Both the position numbers and the translations under genes were made by a program. A stretch of DNA of 64,000 bases from Bacteroidales bacterium. GTDB lineage: Bacteria > Bacteroidota > Bacteroidia > Bacteroidales > P3. The first letter of the stretch is position 1; every line of letters starts with the position of its first letter. The notes beneath the pieces are model-generated. The model saw only the letters and a list, made by a program, of their open reading frames with translations, had not been told where the DNA came from and did no database searches. The stretch lies in NCBI GenBank assembly GCA_017479385.1, contig JAFVCE010000002.1, positions 1 through 64,000 of the forward strand, written 5' to 3'. Below, piece by piece: positions 6,912-16,433 of the stretch.

Positions 6912-8138
6912 ATGACCATGAAAAGTAACTTCAAATCATTAACAATGGTTTTTACCGCACTTGCCATAATCGGCACGACAACATTAGTTTCATGCGAAAA
7001 GGATGCAACACTCACGGGAAAATCATCCGCACAAAATGACACTGCTATTGCTCAAGCAAACAACGTAGAAATTAACCTAAATCAGAATGACCGCGAGTTA
7101 TTCGCAAAAAGTTTAGCCAAAAGATTCGCCAATGAATCGCTATCGTTTAGCGAATTAAACAATGCAATTCATGTTGTTGCTGGATATGGATTGGATGAAA
7201 ATTTGAAATTTTATGACATACTCAATACCGACAATTCAGTTTTTCTTCTCCCATCACAGCAAGTAAATAAACTTCGCTCAGCACTTGAAAAGGGTATTGA
7301 CCTCTCTGTATATGGCCTTACAGAAAATAATTACTACGGCGACCTACAGTTCTACTGGCCATATCACGATGATTGGGATAAACAAACTACGCCTGTAATC
7401 TGTTTTGCTCCAGAAGATAAGGATGCCCCAAGTGTAACAGGATATTACTATGAGAATGGAAACCTTGTTTCCTTCACCGTGACTGAAAAATCCATTGACG
7501 AAGAACATATTCCAGTAATTATCATAAACAAAAGTGAAACAAACTATGGTGCTTATCCCAATTTCAAAATAGGCGAATTGGAAAAAAACGGTACTATTTG
7601 GGGAAGCCCTATGCCCTCTCTTCCATTTAATCCAACCAACGATAATTCCTCCTCGGATAACAAGGTTTATGATGCACGCTCTGTATCCATAACAAGTTCT
7701 GGAACTCAATATGATAACATTTGGTATGGCGGAAGTGAATTCGAACTGCAATCCATTTATGCAACCGATGCAAATAGCGCGCAGGTTTCATCAAAAGCAC
7801 GCGCTGAGTTCAGCAGAAAACAAATAAGAAACCACGAAACCAAAAACTTCCGTACTCAACTTCACGAAAACTTCCAACCGGGGTTGGGAGGCCTCGTCCT
7901 CTGTTTAACAGAAGTTAATGAGGGGGGAGGAACCACATCGGTAGTTATCAATTTGAATGTGGCAGGTAGTACTCTCTCCACAACAATCAACTTCAATTCT
8001 AAGGATAAAATCCTTTATCAGGGCCATTTCTCGCGCAGCATTTTTTTCCACGACTGTTATGACCTGAATGGTGCCTTCATGCTTGGAACAGAAACAGTGA
8101 ACTGTATGCTGAACATCTATGACAGTATCGAAGACTAA
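6912..8138 (+). CDS. Hypothetical lipoprotein divergent from the AraC regulator
   Basis: The N-terminus is a typical lipoprotein signal ending in TTLVSCEKD, so the mature protein should be lipid-anchored. The start may be this ATG or the one two codons later (MKSNFKS). The 408-residue body shows no domain I recognise: an Asn/Gln-rich linker, an FANESLSFSELNNAIHVVAGYG stretch resembling an oligomeric helical segment, then beta-rich sequence with many Asn, Tyr and Ser. Composition is AT-rich like the 3894 and 4427 genes. Its divergent placement beside the regulator and the conserved intergenic region suggest that the AraC protein controls it. A hairpin at 8151-8189 follows. Confidence 0.7.
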   Translation: MTMKSNFKSLTMVFTALAIIGTTTLVSCEKDATLTGKSSAQNDTAIAQANNVEINLNQNDRELFAKSLAKRFANESLSFSELNNAIHVVAGYGLDENLKFYDILNTDNSVFLLPSQQVNKLRSALEKGIDLSVYGLTENNYYGDLQFYWPYHDDWDKQTTPVICFAPEDKDAPSVTGYYYENGNLVSFTVTEKSIDEEHIPVIIINKSETNYGAYPNFKIGELEKNGTIWGSPMPSLPFNPTNDNSSSDNKVYDARSVSITSSGTQYDNIWYGGSEFELQSIYATDANSAQVSSKARAEFSRKQIRNHETKNFRTQLHENFQPGLGGLVLCLTEVNEGGGTTSVVINLNVAGSTLSTTINFNSKDKILYQGHFSRSIFFHDCYDLNGAFMLGTETVNCMLNIYDSIED

Positions 8139-8150
8139 CCAATATTCAAA

Positions 8151-8189
8151 TGTGGTTGATAAGGACATTCCAGGAGCTTACCAACCACA
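8151..8189. terminator. Hairpin between the lipoprotein gene and clpP
   Basis: TGTGGTTGATAAG (8151-8163) pairs with CTTACCAACCACA (8177-8189) with one mismatch. No U-run follows, but the position between convergent genes suits a terminator. Confidence 0.5.
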
Positions 8190-8263
8190 CTAAACAACAC
8201 AATAGGTTTAAGTCGCCTCTGCTAATTAGAGCGCGGCCTCACTGCGCAGTTTTAAGGAAAGAG

Positions 8264-8926
8264 TTATTTCTTGGTCAGCACCTCGTCTATCATGCCGTAG
8301 GCTTTGGCTTCTTCGGCGGTGAACCAGTGGTCGCGGTCGCTGTCGCGCTCCACCTGTTCATAACTTTGTCCGCTGTGGTGGGCAATAATTTCGTAGAGTT
8401 CGCGTTTTAGTTTCAGGATTTCGCGCACGGTGATTTCCATGTCGGTGGCCTGACCGTCGGCGCCGCCCATGGGTTGATGAATCATGACGCGGGCGTGAGG
8501 TAGGGCGCAGCGCATACCTTTCTCGCCGGCGCAGAGCAGCACGCTGGCCATCGAGGCGGCCAAGCCGGTGCAGATGGTGGCAATCTTGGGTTGGATGTAC
8601 TGCATGGTGTCGTATATGCCCAAGCCGGCGTAGACCGAGCCACCAGGCGAGTTGAGGTAGATGGAAATGTCTTTTTGCGAGTCGACGCTCTCGAGGAAGA
8701 GCAACTGGGCCTGGATGACGTTGGCGGTATAGTCGTCGATGGCGGTGCCGAGGAAGATGATGCGGTCCATCATCAGGCGGCTGAAAACATCCATTTGGGC
8801 CACATTGAGTTGGCGCTCTTCGACTATGTAGGGGGTGAGCGAGGCGTTGATGGCCGAGGTGTATTTGGCCATGGTGGTGCTGCTTATGCCGCGGTGGAGG
8901 GTTGCATATTTTTCGAATTCTGTCAT
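8264..8926 (-). CDS. clpP: ATP-dependent Clp protease proteolytic subunit
   Basis: ClpP forms the cytoplasmic tetradecameric serine protease chamber that degrades proteins fed by ClpX or ClpC-type ATPases. The catalytic triad is visible as Ser125 in GLAASMASVLL, His150 in VMIHQPMGG and Asp199 in DRDHWF, with the same spacing as the E. coli enzyme. The 220-residue length is somewhat longer than E. coli at the N-terminus. A longer frame begins at a TTG (8938), but the ATG at 8926 giving MTEFEKYATLHRG is preferred. It is the last gene of the M23-peptidase/trmD/clpP unit, 59 bp after trmD. ClpX is not in the window. Confidence 0.96.
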   Translation of the reverse strand: MTEFEKYATLHRGISSTTMAKYTSAINASLTPYIVEERQLNVAQMDVFSRLMMDRIIFLGTAIDDYTANVIQAQLLFLESVDSQKDISIYLNSPGGSVYAGLGIYDTMQYIQPKIATICTGLAASMASVLLCAGEKGMRCALPHARVMIHQPMGGADGQATDMEITVREILKLKRELYEIIAHHSGQSYEQVERDSDRDHWFTAEEAKAYGMIDEVLTKK

Positions 8927-8985
8927 GGTTGGGTACAATATTTTTTGGGGTTTTACGTTATTGGTTTATGAATAGTTCTTTGACA

Positions 8986-9663
8986 CTATTGTTTTAACAG
9001 GTTAGGGCGACGCTCGCGGGTGCGTTCGATGGCTTGTTCGAGGCGCCACTGCTCGATTTTGGCGTGGTTGCCGCTGAGCAGCACGTCGGGCACACGCCAG
9101 CCGCGGAACTCGGGCGGACGTGTATATTCGGGCGGAGCCACGAGGCCATCTTGGAACGAGTCGGCCAAGGCCGACTGCTCGTCGCCTATGGCGCCAGGCA
9201 GGAGCCGCACTACGGCGTCGGCAATAACGGCCGCCGCCAGTTCGCCGCCGGTGAGCACATAGTCGCCAATGCTTATTTCGCGCGTGATGAAGTGCTCGCG
9301 CAGCCGCTCGTCGACCCCCTTGTAGTGGCCGCAAAGAATGATGAGGTTACCCTTGAGCGAGAGCTCGTTGGCCATGGGTTGCGAGAACAGCTCGCCGTCG
9401 GGTGCGGTGTATATCACCTCGTCGTAGGCACGTTCACGCTGCAGGGCCTCGATGCAGTTGGCCAGAGGTTCCACGGCCATCACCATGCCGGCCGAACCGC
9501 CGTAGGGGTAGTCGTCGACCGAGCCGTAGCGCGTGAGCGAATAGTCGTGCAGGTTGTGGAAACAAACCTCCACCAAGCCCTTCTTGCGAGCCCGGCTGAT
9601 GATGGACTCTTCGAAGAACATCTGCATCATGTTGGGAAAAAGGGTAAGAATGTCGAGTCTCAT
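8986..9663 (-). CDS. trmD: tRNA (guanine37-N1)-methyltransferase
   Basis: TrmD methylates G37 next to the anticodon of several tRNAs with S-adenosylmethionine, preventing frameshifts. The sequence opens with the family start [13 protein letters not shown] and keeps the knotted SPOUT cofactor site ([15 protein letters not shown] and [14 protein letters not shown]), followed by the conserved [24 protein letters not shown] block. At 225 residues it is full length. Its ATG overlaps the stop of the upstream M23 peptidase gene by 4 bp (ATGA), so the two are cotranscribed and probably translationally coupled. Confidence 0.97.
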   Translation of the reverse strand: MRLDILTLFPNMMQMFFEESIISRARKKGLVEVCFHNLHDYSLTRYGSVDDYPYGGSAGMVMAVEPLANCIEALQRERAYDEVIYTAPDGELFSQPMANELSLKGNLIILCGHYKGVDERLREHFITREISIGDYVLTGGELAAAVIADAVVRLLPGAIGDEQSALADSFQDGLVAPPEYTRPPEFRGWRVPDVLLSGNHAKIEQWRLEQAIERTRERRPNLLKQ

Positions 9664-10694
9664 CTTATGCGAAGATTGCGTCCGATTTGCAAAATGGTGG
9701 TTTCTTTAATGCCGTTGAGTTGGCAGAGACGCTTGACCGTGGTGCCGTTGCGCTTGGCAATGCGCGACAATGTGTCGCCGCTTCTCACACGGTAGTATTT
9801 AGCCCCGTTGGCGCCGGTGGTTACACCGCTGCCTTGAGAGCTGCCGCTCGTTTTGCGGAACGAACTCGGAGTGAGCGTAATTTGCTTATTGACAAGGTCG
9901 TGGGTCGATGTCGAGACCACATGCTCGGGGTTGATGGCGTTGCCCTCGTAGCGCACCTCGAAATGCAGGTGGCTACCATACGAGCGGCCTGTGTTGCCCG
10001 TGAGGCCTATCACTTGGCCAGCCGTGACGTGGTCGCCAGCGCTCACCTTGCGTTTCGACATATGGGCATAGTAGGTCTCTAAGCCGTTGGCGTGGCGCAG
10101 GATGACGAGGTTGCCATACGAGTGGTTGAAGAGCGATATGCGCACAACGCCGTCGAAGGCGGCATAGATGGGTTCGCCTGTGGGCTGGGCCAGGTCGAGC
10201 CCGTAGTGGAACCGGCGGCGGCGCGGCCCGAAGTGGCTCGTGGGCCTCGACGAATAGGGCGTGGGGTAAACAAAGCGGCCCAAATCGAGCGTCAGCGGCT
10301 GCATATGCGCCACATCGGCCTTGGGCACGTGGATGGTTGTCGAGTCGAGCCCAGCCATCAATATCTCGTCCTCGCTCTCGGCGGCCTCGTCGTCTATGGA
10401 GTTGTAGGCGCGGAGCGTCTCCTCATCGTCCTCCTCCTCAACGGGGTCGCTCACCACAAAGGGCGCTTGGTATATGTAGTTCTGGTCGTCGAAGTCGCTC
10501 TCTTTCTGCTCTATAACCACTCCCTTATACTCCTCCTCCTCGTATATGATGTCGAGTTTGTTGACCTTCACCACCGACTTGTTTCCTTTTTCCGACGCTG
10601 GGCTTTGGGCCCACATCGGAGAGACGCAGAGCAACGCCACTGCCGTCGCCGCAAGACGCAAAATGAAGGGGTTTATCGGGTTCTTACAATTCAT
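9660..10694 (-). CDS. M23-family metallopeptidase with C-terminal LysM domain
   Basis: This secreted cell-wall protein has a signal peptide (ending near SPMWAQ), an acidic linker rich in Asp/Glu (about residues 50-115), and an M23 (LytM/NlpD-type) domain. That domain has zinc ligands in HYGLDLA (His163 region) and HLHFEV (about residues 242-244). A LysM peptidoglycan-binding domain ([16 protein letters not shown]) occupies about residues 301-344. It should cleave or regulate cleavage of peptidoglycan peptides during growth or division. The first metal ligand is not obvious to me, so an inactive activator role is possible. The frame extends upstream to a TTG, but the ATG at 10694 is 35 bp past the TAACTTTG promoter box and is chosen. 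Confidence 0.92.
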   Translation of the reverse strand: MNCKNPINPFILRLAATAVALLCVSPMWAQSPASEKGNKSVVKVNKLDIIYEEEEYKGVVIEQKESDFDDQNYIYQAPFVVSDPVEEEDDEETLRAYNSIDDEAAESEDEILMAGLDSTTIHVPKADVAHMQPLTLDLGRFVYPTPYSSRPTSHFGPRRRRFHYGLDLAQPTGEPIYAAFDGVVRISLFNHSYGNLVILRHANGLETYYAHMSKRKVSAGDHVTAGQVIGLTGNTGRSYGSHLHFEVRYEGNAINPEHVVSTSTHDLVNKQITLTPSSFRKTSGSSQGSGVTTGANGAKYYRVRSGDTLSRIAKRNGTTVKRLCQLNGIKETTILQIGRNLRIR

Positions 10695-10728
10695 TGGCAA
10701 TATCGTATGGTTCAAAAATTTGAAACTG

Positions 10729-10736
10729 CAAAGTTA
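10729..10736 (-). promoter_or_regulatory. -7 promoter box for the M23-trmD-clpP unit
   Basis: TAACTTTG on the minus strand matches TAnnTTTG and lies about 35 bp before the M23 peptidase ATG, preceded by an A/T-rich run. Confidence 0.6.
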
Positions 10737-10834
10737 CGAAAAAAAAACGAAATAACCAACATTAATTTTCAACCACGTGGCAATCAGCGCCATAACCTGT
10801 GTTTGGGTGCGGTGCAATTAATCATAGAGAGGGG

Positions 10835-12676
10835 CTATAACTCCTCGTCGAGGGCATACATATAGCGTCCGGCAGGGCGCAAATCGAGGCTGTAGCCGAG
10901 TGGCCGCGCGCCGGCTTCTGCCCCATCTGGGCAGAACAGAACCACACGCAGGCGGTAGCGTTTCAGGGCGCTACGTCGCTTGACGTTGAGCTGCAGCAGG
11001 TGGGCAACCTCGACAATGGCCGTGCTGTCCGACGTGGCAAAACTTTGTTCGGCGGCCGAAGACTCGCGCCAATCGACGGTTTTGTCGCCCCGCAACAGCT
11101 GCAAGGCCAGCCTCACATCGTTCGAAGCCTCGCTAACGGTGGCCACCTGGAGGGCAGCATGCAACTCTACAAAACGGCTGGTGGTCAGGCTGTCGAGCCT
11201 CGCCTCGAACAACGGCAGCCACGGGCAACCATCCTCCCAACCGCTCACCTCGCCACGAGTCAGCAGGCGAGTACCCCAGCTCGCGGTGTCGGGCCTCGGG
11301 TCGCGGCTAAGGGTCAGGATGTCGGTCGTCGTACACTCCCGTCGCTCCAAGAGGTAGGGGTAGTGTTTGCGCACCGCGCGTAACTGCCTCTCGTCCAGAC
11401 CAGAACAGACAACGAGAGGGTATAGAGAGGGGTTAAGGTCGTATTGAGGTCGAATAAAGTCTGATAATGAGCTACCTACAACATCGCCATAATAGGCCAA
11501 ATGGTCGGGTCTGAGGGCTATGAGGCTCAAGGTTTGCTCGCTGCCGGCAGCAACAACAGCCTCGACCGAGCGCTGAAGGTAGCTTTCGCGGCTCACCTTA
11601 TAGTGTTCGCGGTTCCAAATCAGTGTGGCGGTCATGGCCACTGCCACCGTGGCTAACGCCAGCGCAGCACGTGGCCAGCGGCTCTCGGCCCCCACCATAC
11701 CGCCAATGGCGAGCGGCACAAAGGGCAAGGCAAAGAGCGTTACCGAGGTCTGCAACGTGGGGCTGACCAGTGTAGAATAGGCGTAGCCCACGGCGATGGG
11801 GAGCAACCATAGCGAGGCTGCCAGCGCCATACGCCTGCCCGAGCGTGGCCCGAGGCCCCACATCAGCGCCACGGCGGCGACCAGCGCCGCCGGCACAGCC
11901 CACGAGAAGTGGCACAGGTAGCGCACATATTGCAGCAACCACTCGGGCGTGGGTTTACCGAGCCATTCCAAGCCTTGCAGGTCGAACATCTGGTGCAAGG
12001 TCGACGGCAGGTGTGGCACAAAGGTGACAACAGCGGCCAGGCAGGCAGCGAGGTAGCGCCACAAGGTCTTCGGCTCGCCCTCTACGGCAATTATTATCAA
12101 CCCCGCTATGGCCGTCAGCGCGGCCACGAGGGCGCAGTAGTAGTGGCTGTAGGCACACAGGGCAAGGCCGAGGGCGAGCAGAGCGTAGTGATGCCACGAC
12201 TGTTGCCGCCTCATCACTATGCGGCTCCAAGCTGCGAGGGTGAGCGTTAGGGCAAAGAGGCCGGCAGCATAGGGGCGCGCAAGGCAGGAGTAGTATACGG
12301 CTTGTTGGCTGGTGGCCACGAGCAGGGCGGCCAAGAGGGCGGCTCTGTGGTTCCACCAACTGCGCCCAGCGTCGTAGACCAAGGCCACGGCCGCGGTGCC
12401 CATCACGACGAAGGGCAGGCGCACAACTACCGAGCCGGTGCCCACCAAACGGCACCATAGCCACAAGAAGAGTTGCACGCCGGCTGGGTGTCCATCGTTG
12501 CGCACACCGCCTGCAATGAGGTCGGGCAACGAATCGTAGCCAACGCGGTTCAGGGCACTCAGCTCGTCGAAGGTGAGGGGCGAGGCTGGGAGTGCGGCCG
12601 CGCGCAGCGCGGCCGCAAGCACCACCACAGCCAGCAGTGCCCATCCCTCGTAACAAACTGGCCCTTTCGGTTTCAT
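10835..12676 (-). CDS. GT-C fold membrane glycosyltransferase-like protein
   Basis: This 613-residue protein has about ten hydrophobic segments in its first 360 residues and a soluble C-terminal domain of about 250 residues. The first loop carries LTFDELSALNRVG, with the acidic residues (DE) where polyprenol-phosphate-sugar-dependent GT-C enzymes have their catalytic acid. ALPASPLTFDE and the later DGHPAGVQL block fit the ArnT/PMT (GT39-like) superfamily. It should move a sugar from a lipid carrier on the periplasmic face; the acceptor is unknown. It overlaps the thioesterase gene upstream by 4 bp (ATGA). Bases 11421-11459, encoding RPQYDLNPSLYP, consist of an 11-bp dispersed repeat found elsewhere in intergenic DNA. 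Confidence 0.75.
   Translation of the reverse strand: MKPKGPVCYEGWALLAVVVLAAALRAAALPASPLTFDELSALNRVGYDSLPDLIAGGVRNDGHPAGVQLFLWLWCRLVGTGSVVVRLPFVVMGTAAVALVYDAGRSWWNHRAALLAALLVATSQQAVYYSCLARPYAAGLFALTLTLAAWSRIVMRRQQSWHHYALLALGLALCAYSHYYCALVAALTAIAGLIIIAVEGEPKTLWRYLAACLAAVVTFVPHLPSTLHQMFDLQGLEWLGKPTPEWLLQYVRYLCHFSWAVPAALVAAVALMWGLGPRSGRRMALAASLWLLPIAVGYAYSTLVSPTLQTSVTLFALPFVPLAIGGMVGAESRWPRAALALATVAVAMTATLIWNREHYKVSRESYLQRSVEAVVAAGSEQTLSLIALRPDHLAYYGDVVGSSLSDFIRPQYDLNPSLYPLVVCSGLDERQLRAVRKHYPYLLERRECTTTDILTLSRDPRPDTASWGTRLLTRGEVSGWEDGCPWLPLFEARLDSLTTSRFVELHAALQVATVSEASNDVRLALQLLRGDKTVDWRESSAAEQSFATSDSTAIVEVAHLLQLNVKRRSALKRYRLRVVLFCPDGAEAGARPLGYSLDLRPAGRYMYALDEEL
11421..11459 (+). repeat. 11-bp repeat array inside the glycosyltransferase gene
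   Basis: The plus strand reads AGAGGGGTTAA, GGTCGTATTGA, GGTCGAATAAA in succession, matching the intergenic arrays at 23481 and 30521 almost exactly. It is in frame within the coding sequence and translates on the minus strand as part of QYDLNPSL. Confidence 0.75.
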
Positions 12677-13062
12677 TGGGCGCGCTTGGATTCGGCTTTC
12701 TGTTGAAACTTATCCTTATTCACCACAAAACGCTCGTGGCGGCCCTCACCAATGAGGCCACACTCGTCGTGCGCACTCACGGCAAAAACCAGCCGGCGGC
12801 CATCCACCTCGGTCAGCTCCGACTCGCACCACACCTTCATCCCTTTCGGAGTAGCAGCCGTGTGGCTCATCGCTACAAGCGTTCCGACGGTGGTCTGCCC
12901 CTCGTCCAAAAACGGGGCAACACTCGTGTGGCAAGTACGCTCCATCAGCGCCACCATCATCGGGGTGGCAAACACTTCGACCAGGCCGCTGCCCACGGCA
13001 GCGGCCGTAGTGCGCTCATCGACTATCGTCTCGAGGCGACCTCTTATGCCTGCTTCAATCAT
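12673..13062 (-). CDS. Hotdog-fold thioesterase family protein
   Basis: The 129-residue protein resembles small hotdog thioesterases of the fluoroacetyl-CoA thioesterase type. It has SGLVEVFATPMMVALMERTCHTSVAPFL with a central helix carrying an acidic residue, then GTLVAMSHTAATPKGMKVWCESELTEVDGRRLVFAV. These enzymes hydrolyse acyl-CoA thioesters in the cytoplasm; the substrate here is unknown. It begins at the ATG at 13062, has a TAACTTTG promoter box 38 bp upstream within the end of the preceding gene, and overlaps the following glycosyltransferase by 4 bp, so the two form a short unit. Confidence 0.8.
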   Translation of the reverse strand: MIEAGIRGRLETIVDERTTAAAVGSGLVEVFATPMMVALMERTCHTSVAPFLDEGQTTVGTLVAMSHTAATPKGMKVWCESELTEVDGRRLVFAVSAHDECGLIGEGRHERFVVNKDKFQQKAESKRAQ

Positions 13063-13099
13063 AGCACTTTATATTTTTAGTCCTTACAAAAACTTTTTG

Positions 13100-13107
13100 C
13101 AAAGTTA
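13100..13107 (-). promoter_or_regulatory. -7 promoter box for the thioesterase-glycosyltransferase unit
   Basis: TAACTTTG on the minus strand overlaps the stop of the upstream glycosyltransferase gene and is preceded by an A/T-rich run. It suggests that the thioesterase unit has its own promoter. Confidence 0.55.
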
Positions 13108-14853
13108 CATATTTTTTTCGACATCGTAGCGCAATAAAACAACTTCTTTGTCGTTTTTTTCGAACCTCACTTTGAGCGGCTTGCTGCAGGCCGACGGCAT
13201 ATAGGTCTTATATCCAATACTTATCACCCCCTCGTACTGCCCAGGCTGCAACTTGGCCGGAACAGCCATGTGGCAACTAATCAAGGTCGTGTCGTGGGCC
13301 ACAAGTGTATCGGTCAGCACGCACCGCAGCGATGGCCACGAGCGCTCCGCCCCTTTAACCGAGAGTTGGACCCTAATCGTGTCGCGCTCGGTGCTATAAA
13401 TGTCGTATGGGTAAGGATTTACCACCGCGATTGTGAGGTCAAGGTGGTTCAAACCACTATCTGCCACTTGAGAGCTAACCTCGGCCGGTCCCACCCAGGC
13501 AGCGCGCAGTTCGCGCATAGGCTTGTAATTCTCTATAACGCAGTATCGCAGCGTCTGCCCGTTGGCCAACTCGGCCTTTTGGCACATGGTGTTGGTGAAG
13601 TTGGCCACCAACACCTCGCGCCCTGCAAAGGTGTGGTCGGTGGTGTCGTACTGCCACTGGCTGCCTCGACCAAAGAAGAATGGCGCCGAATAGGCTTCGC
13701 CACCGGTGTATATCATATACTTGGCCGGAGCCGTATAGCTGGCCATGAAGACCACAGGACGGCCGTCGGCCAGGTCGCTTATCTCCTTATAGGCCTTCTC
13801 GTTGTTCCAAATCTGCCCCTTGAGTCCAAACGGGTTGGTAACAGCCAGTACCCTCACGGCAACAAACAAGATGGCACTCGCCACCACAACAACCCTAAAG
13901 TAGCGCCTACTACCTTGCCAGGCCTCGGCATCGGTAACAGCACAAAGTGCTGGCAACACCGCTGGCAATAGCCACTGGGGTTGAGCGTGTCCTCGCAAGG
14001 TCGAGAAGAGAAAGAACACCGGGAACCCCACTCCCACAAACGCCAGGGCGCGACGCAGTGGGTCGGCTGTGGCCATGGGCTTAACGCCACGCCAGTAGTG
14101 CCACAGCCACAGCGGGTTGAAAACCAACAGCAGGTTGAGCAGATACTCCGTAGTGAAACTGAGGTGCCACTCGCGGTTGCGCCCCACAAGGTGGTATGAG
14201 AACGAAACCCAATCGTGGCGCCACTGCCACAACAAGTGTGGCACAAACGCAACGAGAGCCACCGCGCCTGCAACGTAGAGCTGTGGTTTGCGCAGCAGTT
14301 GCAGACGCGACGCCACAGCCAGCACAACCACGAGCAAACCGTGATATTTGCTGTATCCCAACAAGGCTGCCGACAGTCCAAGCAGTATGGTGTTGGCGAC
14401 CGACTGGCGCTGAGCAAACGACTTGAAGGCTGCAAAAAAGAGCACCGACCCGAAGAGCAACGGCGCGTCGGGCGTAGCTATGAATCCGTAGAGCTGCAGC
14501 AGCGGCATCGAGAACGCTGCTGCCACATAGGCCAACGCTGCCCCATAACGAGGCCTTTCGGGCTTTATCAGCAACCAAAAAATATAGAGGTAGGCTGGTT
14601 GCAACAGCGTTGTGAAGAGCCTGACACACAATCCGCTAATTGGCACCCAAAGCGAAAGGCGCACCAGCAGCGCCACCACTGGCGGATGGTCGAAGTAGCC
14701 CCAGTCGAGGTGGTGTGCAAAATACCAGTAGTAGGCCTCGTCGTCGGCCAAACCGGTGAGGGCGGCCTGCAACAGGTTGAGCAACCACCAGGCTGCCAAC
14801 AGCAGTCCAACTGTGGCGTTAGGACTTAAGTTTTTGCTCCAGCTTCTTGACAC
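13105..14853 (-). CDS. ArnT/GT39-like membrane glycosyltransferase
   Basis: This multi-spanning protein carries the GT39/ArnT hallmark in its first loop, [24 protein letters not shown], with the catalytic acidic pair in DDEAYYW. About ten hydrophobic segments follow, then a soluble beta-rich C-terminal domain. It should transfer a sugar from an undecaprenyl-phosphate carrier to an envelope glycan or lipid on the periplasmic side; its position after lpxD suggests lipid A or another surface glycan. No ATG precedes the first membrane segment except one far inside lpxD at 14946. I choose the GTG at 14853 ([18 protein letters not shown] follows), overlapping lpxD by 35 bp, giving 582 residues. The start is an inference. 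Confidence 0.8.
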   Translation of the reverse strand: MSRSWSKNLSPNATVGLLLAAWWLLNLLQAALTGLADDEAYYWYFAHHLDWGYFDHPPVVALLVRLSLWVPISGLCVRLFTTLLQPAYLYIFWLLIKPERPRYGAALAYVAAAFSMPLLQLYGFIATPDAPLLFGSVLFFAAFKSFAQRQSVANTILLGLSAALLGYSKYHGLLVVVLAVASRLQLLRKPQLYVAGAVALVAFVPHLLWQWRHDWVSFSYHLVGRNREWHLSFTTEYLLNLLLVFNPLWLWHYWRGVKPMATADPLRRALAFVGVGFPVFFLFSTLRGHAQPQWLLPAVLPALCAVTDAEAWQGSRRYFRVVVVASAILFVAVRVLAVTNPFGLKGQIWNNEKAYKEISDLADGRPVVFMASYTAPAKYMIYTGGEAYSAPFFFGRGSQWQYDTTDHTFAGREVLVANFTNTMCQKAELANGQTLRYCVIENYKPMRELRAAWVGPAEVSSQVADSGLNHLDLTIAVVNPYPYDIYSTERDTIRVQLSVKGAERSWPSLRCVLTDTLVAHDTTLISCHMAVPAKLQPGQYEGVISIGYKTYMPSACSKPLKVRFEKNDKEVVLLRYDVEKNM

Positions 14854-15841
14854 GGTCGACGAGGTTTTCGATGTTGCGCAGATATACCTCGATTTTGCGG
14901 CGACGACGAGCGTCTTCGGCAGGACTGCCGAAGATGGTGGCGCCACTCTCGACCGAATGGGTTACGCCGCTTTGGGCGCCTATGGTAACGTGGTCGCCCA
15001 CCGTGATGTGGCCCACAATGCCGGCTTGGCCAGCCACAATGCAGTGCTCGCCCACCTTGGCGCTGCCGGCAACACCGGCTTGCGAAGCCATGGCGGTATA
15101 TTGTCCCACAACTACGTTGTGGGCAATCTGGCAGAGGTTGTCGAGTTTGACTCCGCGGTGGATGATTGTAGAGCCCATGGTGGCGCGGTCGATGCAGGTG
15201 TTGGCACCTATTTCGACATCGTCTTCGAGCACTACGTTGCCAATTTGGTCAATCTTGTTCCAACCACCCTCCTCGGTGGGTGCAAAGCCGAAGCCATCGG
15301 CTCCAAGCACGGCACCAGAGTGGATAATGCAGCGAGCGCCGACAATGGTATCGCGATAGAGGTTGGCACCGGCATAGACAATGGTGTCGTCGCCAATGCG
15401 ACAACCGTCGCCAATGGTGACGTTGGGGTGTATCTGAACGTTATTGCCAATGTGGCAGCCTCGGCCTATCGAGGCAAAGGGGCCTACATAGCAACCACGA
15501 CCCAATTTGGTGCCACGACCCACATGGCTGCGAAGCGAGCGGCCACGGGGCGGACGGGTCATGTTGTTGTAGAGATGGAGGAGGGTGGCTACCGCCATGT
15601 AGGGGTTATCGACTCGTATTAAGGTCGTATTGAGGTCGTCTTCGGGCTGAAAATCACGGCCTACGATGATGGCCGACGAGCGGTGCTCGTAGATGTAGTG
15701 TGTGTACTTGGGGTTGCCGAGGAAGGTTATGCCGCCCTCGCAACCCTCTTCTATCTTGCAGGGACGGGAGATGATGACATTTTCGTCGCCCTCGACGGTG
15801 CCATGTATCTTTTGTGCTATTTCTTTGACAGTTAGTTGCAT
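14819..15841 (-). CDS. lpxD: UDP-3-O-(3-hydroxyacyl)glucosamine N-acyltransferase
   Basis: LpxD adds the N-linked hydroxyacyl chain during lipid A synthesis in the cytoplasm. The 340-residue protein has the N-terminal uridine-binding domain (through about residue 100, with [13 protein letters not shown]) and a left-handed beta-helix of hexapeptide repeats (for example [20 protein letters not shown]). The catalytic histidine block is [27 protein letters not shown] followed by IAHNVVVG. It ends with a short coiled coil. It follows lptC by 12 bp and overlaps the glycosyltransferase. Bases 15611-15645 encode [10 protein letters not shown] with the 11-bp dispersed repeat sequence, although the RVDNPY motif next to it is normal for the family. 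Confidence 0.96.
   Translation of the reverse strand: MQLTVKEIAQKIHGTVEGDENVIISRPCKIEEGCEGGITFLGNPKYTHYIYEHRSSAIIVGRDFQPEDDLNTTLIRVDNPYMAVATLLHLYNNMTRPPRGRSLRSHVGRGTKLGRGCYVGPFASIGRGCHIGNNVQIHPNVTIGDGCRIGDDTIVYAGANLYRDTIVGARCIIHSGAVLGADGFGFAPTEEGGWNKIDQIGNVVLEDDVEIGANTCIDRATMGSTIIHRGVKLDNLCQIAHNVVVGQYTAMASQAGVAGSAKVGEHCIVAGQAGIVGHITVGDHVTIGAQSGVTHSVESGATIFGSPAEDARRRRKIEVYLRNIENLVDRVKKLEQKLKS
15611..15645 (+). repeat. 11-bp repeat-like sequence inside lpxD
   Basis: The plus strand reads ACTCGTATTAA, GGTCGTATTGA, GGTCGTCTTCG. The 20 bp TTAAGGTCGTATTGAGGTCG equals the core of the intergenic arrays. It lies in frame in the N-terminal domain of lpxD. Confidence 0.6.
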
Positions 15842-15853
15842 AGTTTGGTTGGT

Positions 15854-16429
15854 TCAGTCGTTTATTTCGATTGTGCCACGCTGATGGGTGATGTGTAGGT
15901 TTTCGAGGCGGTCGTCGCTCTCGAAACCATCGCCGTAGGTGACGCGGCGACCGTTGACGGAGCGCACGGTGGTGTCTGACCATAGGCGGCCGTCGGCGGT
16001 GTTCCAGGCAATGCGGTGGAGGTAGGTGGTGTCGCCCGTGTGGCGGTCTTCTACAACCACGTTGCCGAATGCTTCCATGAGGTTGCGGTCGTCTTTAGAT
16101 ATGGCCGAGTCGGCCTTGATGGAGGCTTTGACCTCGTGGCTATCGTCGTAGAAGGTCATCTTCACCCCGCGTGGGTAGACGGTGTAGTGTTCTGGCGAGT
16201 CGTAGACTTTGATTATTGGTGCCTGGAGTGTGAGTTGGAGGTTGCCGTAACTGGTTCGCGTCACGGTGGCACCCTGCAGTTGCTGGCTGGGCATATCGTG
16301 CCGGTCGATGGCTACGGGCGGTGTGGCGTTGTGTGTGCAAGCCGTGGCGAGGCACAACGTAGCGACCAGGGGCAGGGTTTTGAACCTGCTCCTGGCCGAT
16401 GGGGTTGAATTGTGGCCACGGGTGGTCAC
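15854..16429 (-). CDS. lptC: LPS export protein LptC-like lipoprotein
   Basis: The protein belongs to the LptC/YrbK type: a short membrane-anchoring N-terminus and an OstA-like beta-jellyroll that hands lipopolysaccharide from the LptBFG transporter to the periplasmic bridge. Visible features are a lipobox-like LCLATAC and the repeating pattern PSQQLQGATVTRTSYGNLQL ... KADSAISKDDRNLMEAFGNVVVED. It ends with QRGTIEIND. No ATG precedes the signal sequence; the GTG at 16429 (TTRGHNSTPSARSRFK follows), 4 bp after the TPR gene stop, is the natural start and gives 191 residues. A lipidated rather than membrane-spanning anchor differs from E. coli. lpxD follows 12 bp later. Confidence 0.8.
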   Translation of the reverse strand: MTTRGHNSTPSARSRFKTLPLVATLCLATACTHNATPPVAIDRHDMPSQQLQGATVTRTSYGNLQLTLQAPIIKVYDSPEHYTVYPRGVKMTFYDDSHEVKASIKADSAISKDDRNLMEAFGNVVVEDRHTGDTTYLHRIAWNTADGRLWSDTTVRSVNGRRVTYGDGFESDDRLENLHITHQRGTIEIND

Positions 16430-16433
16430 GGCG

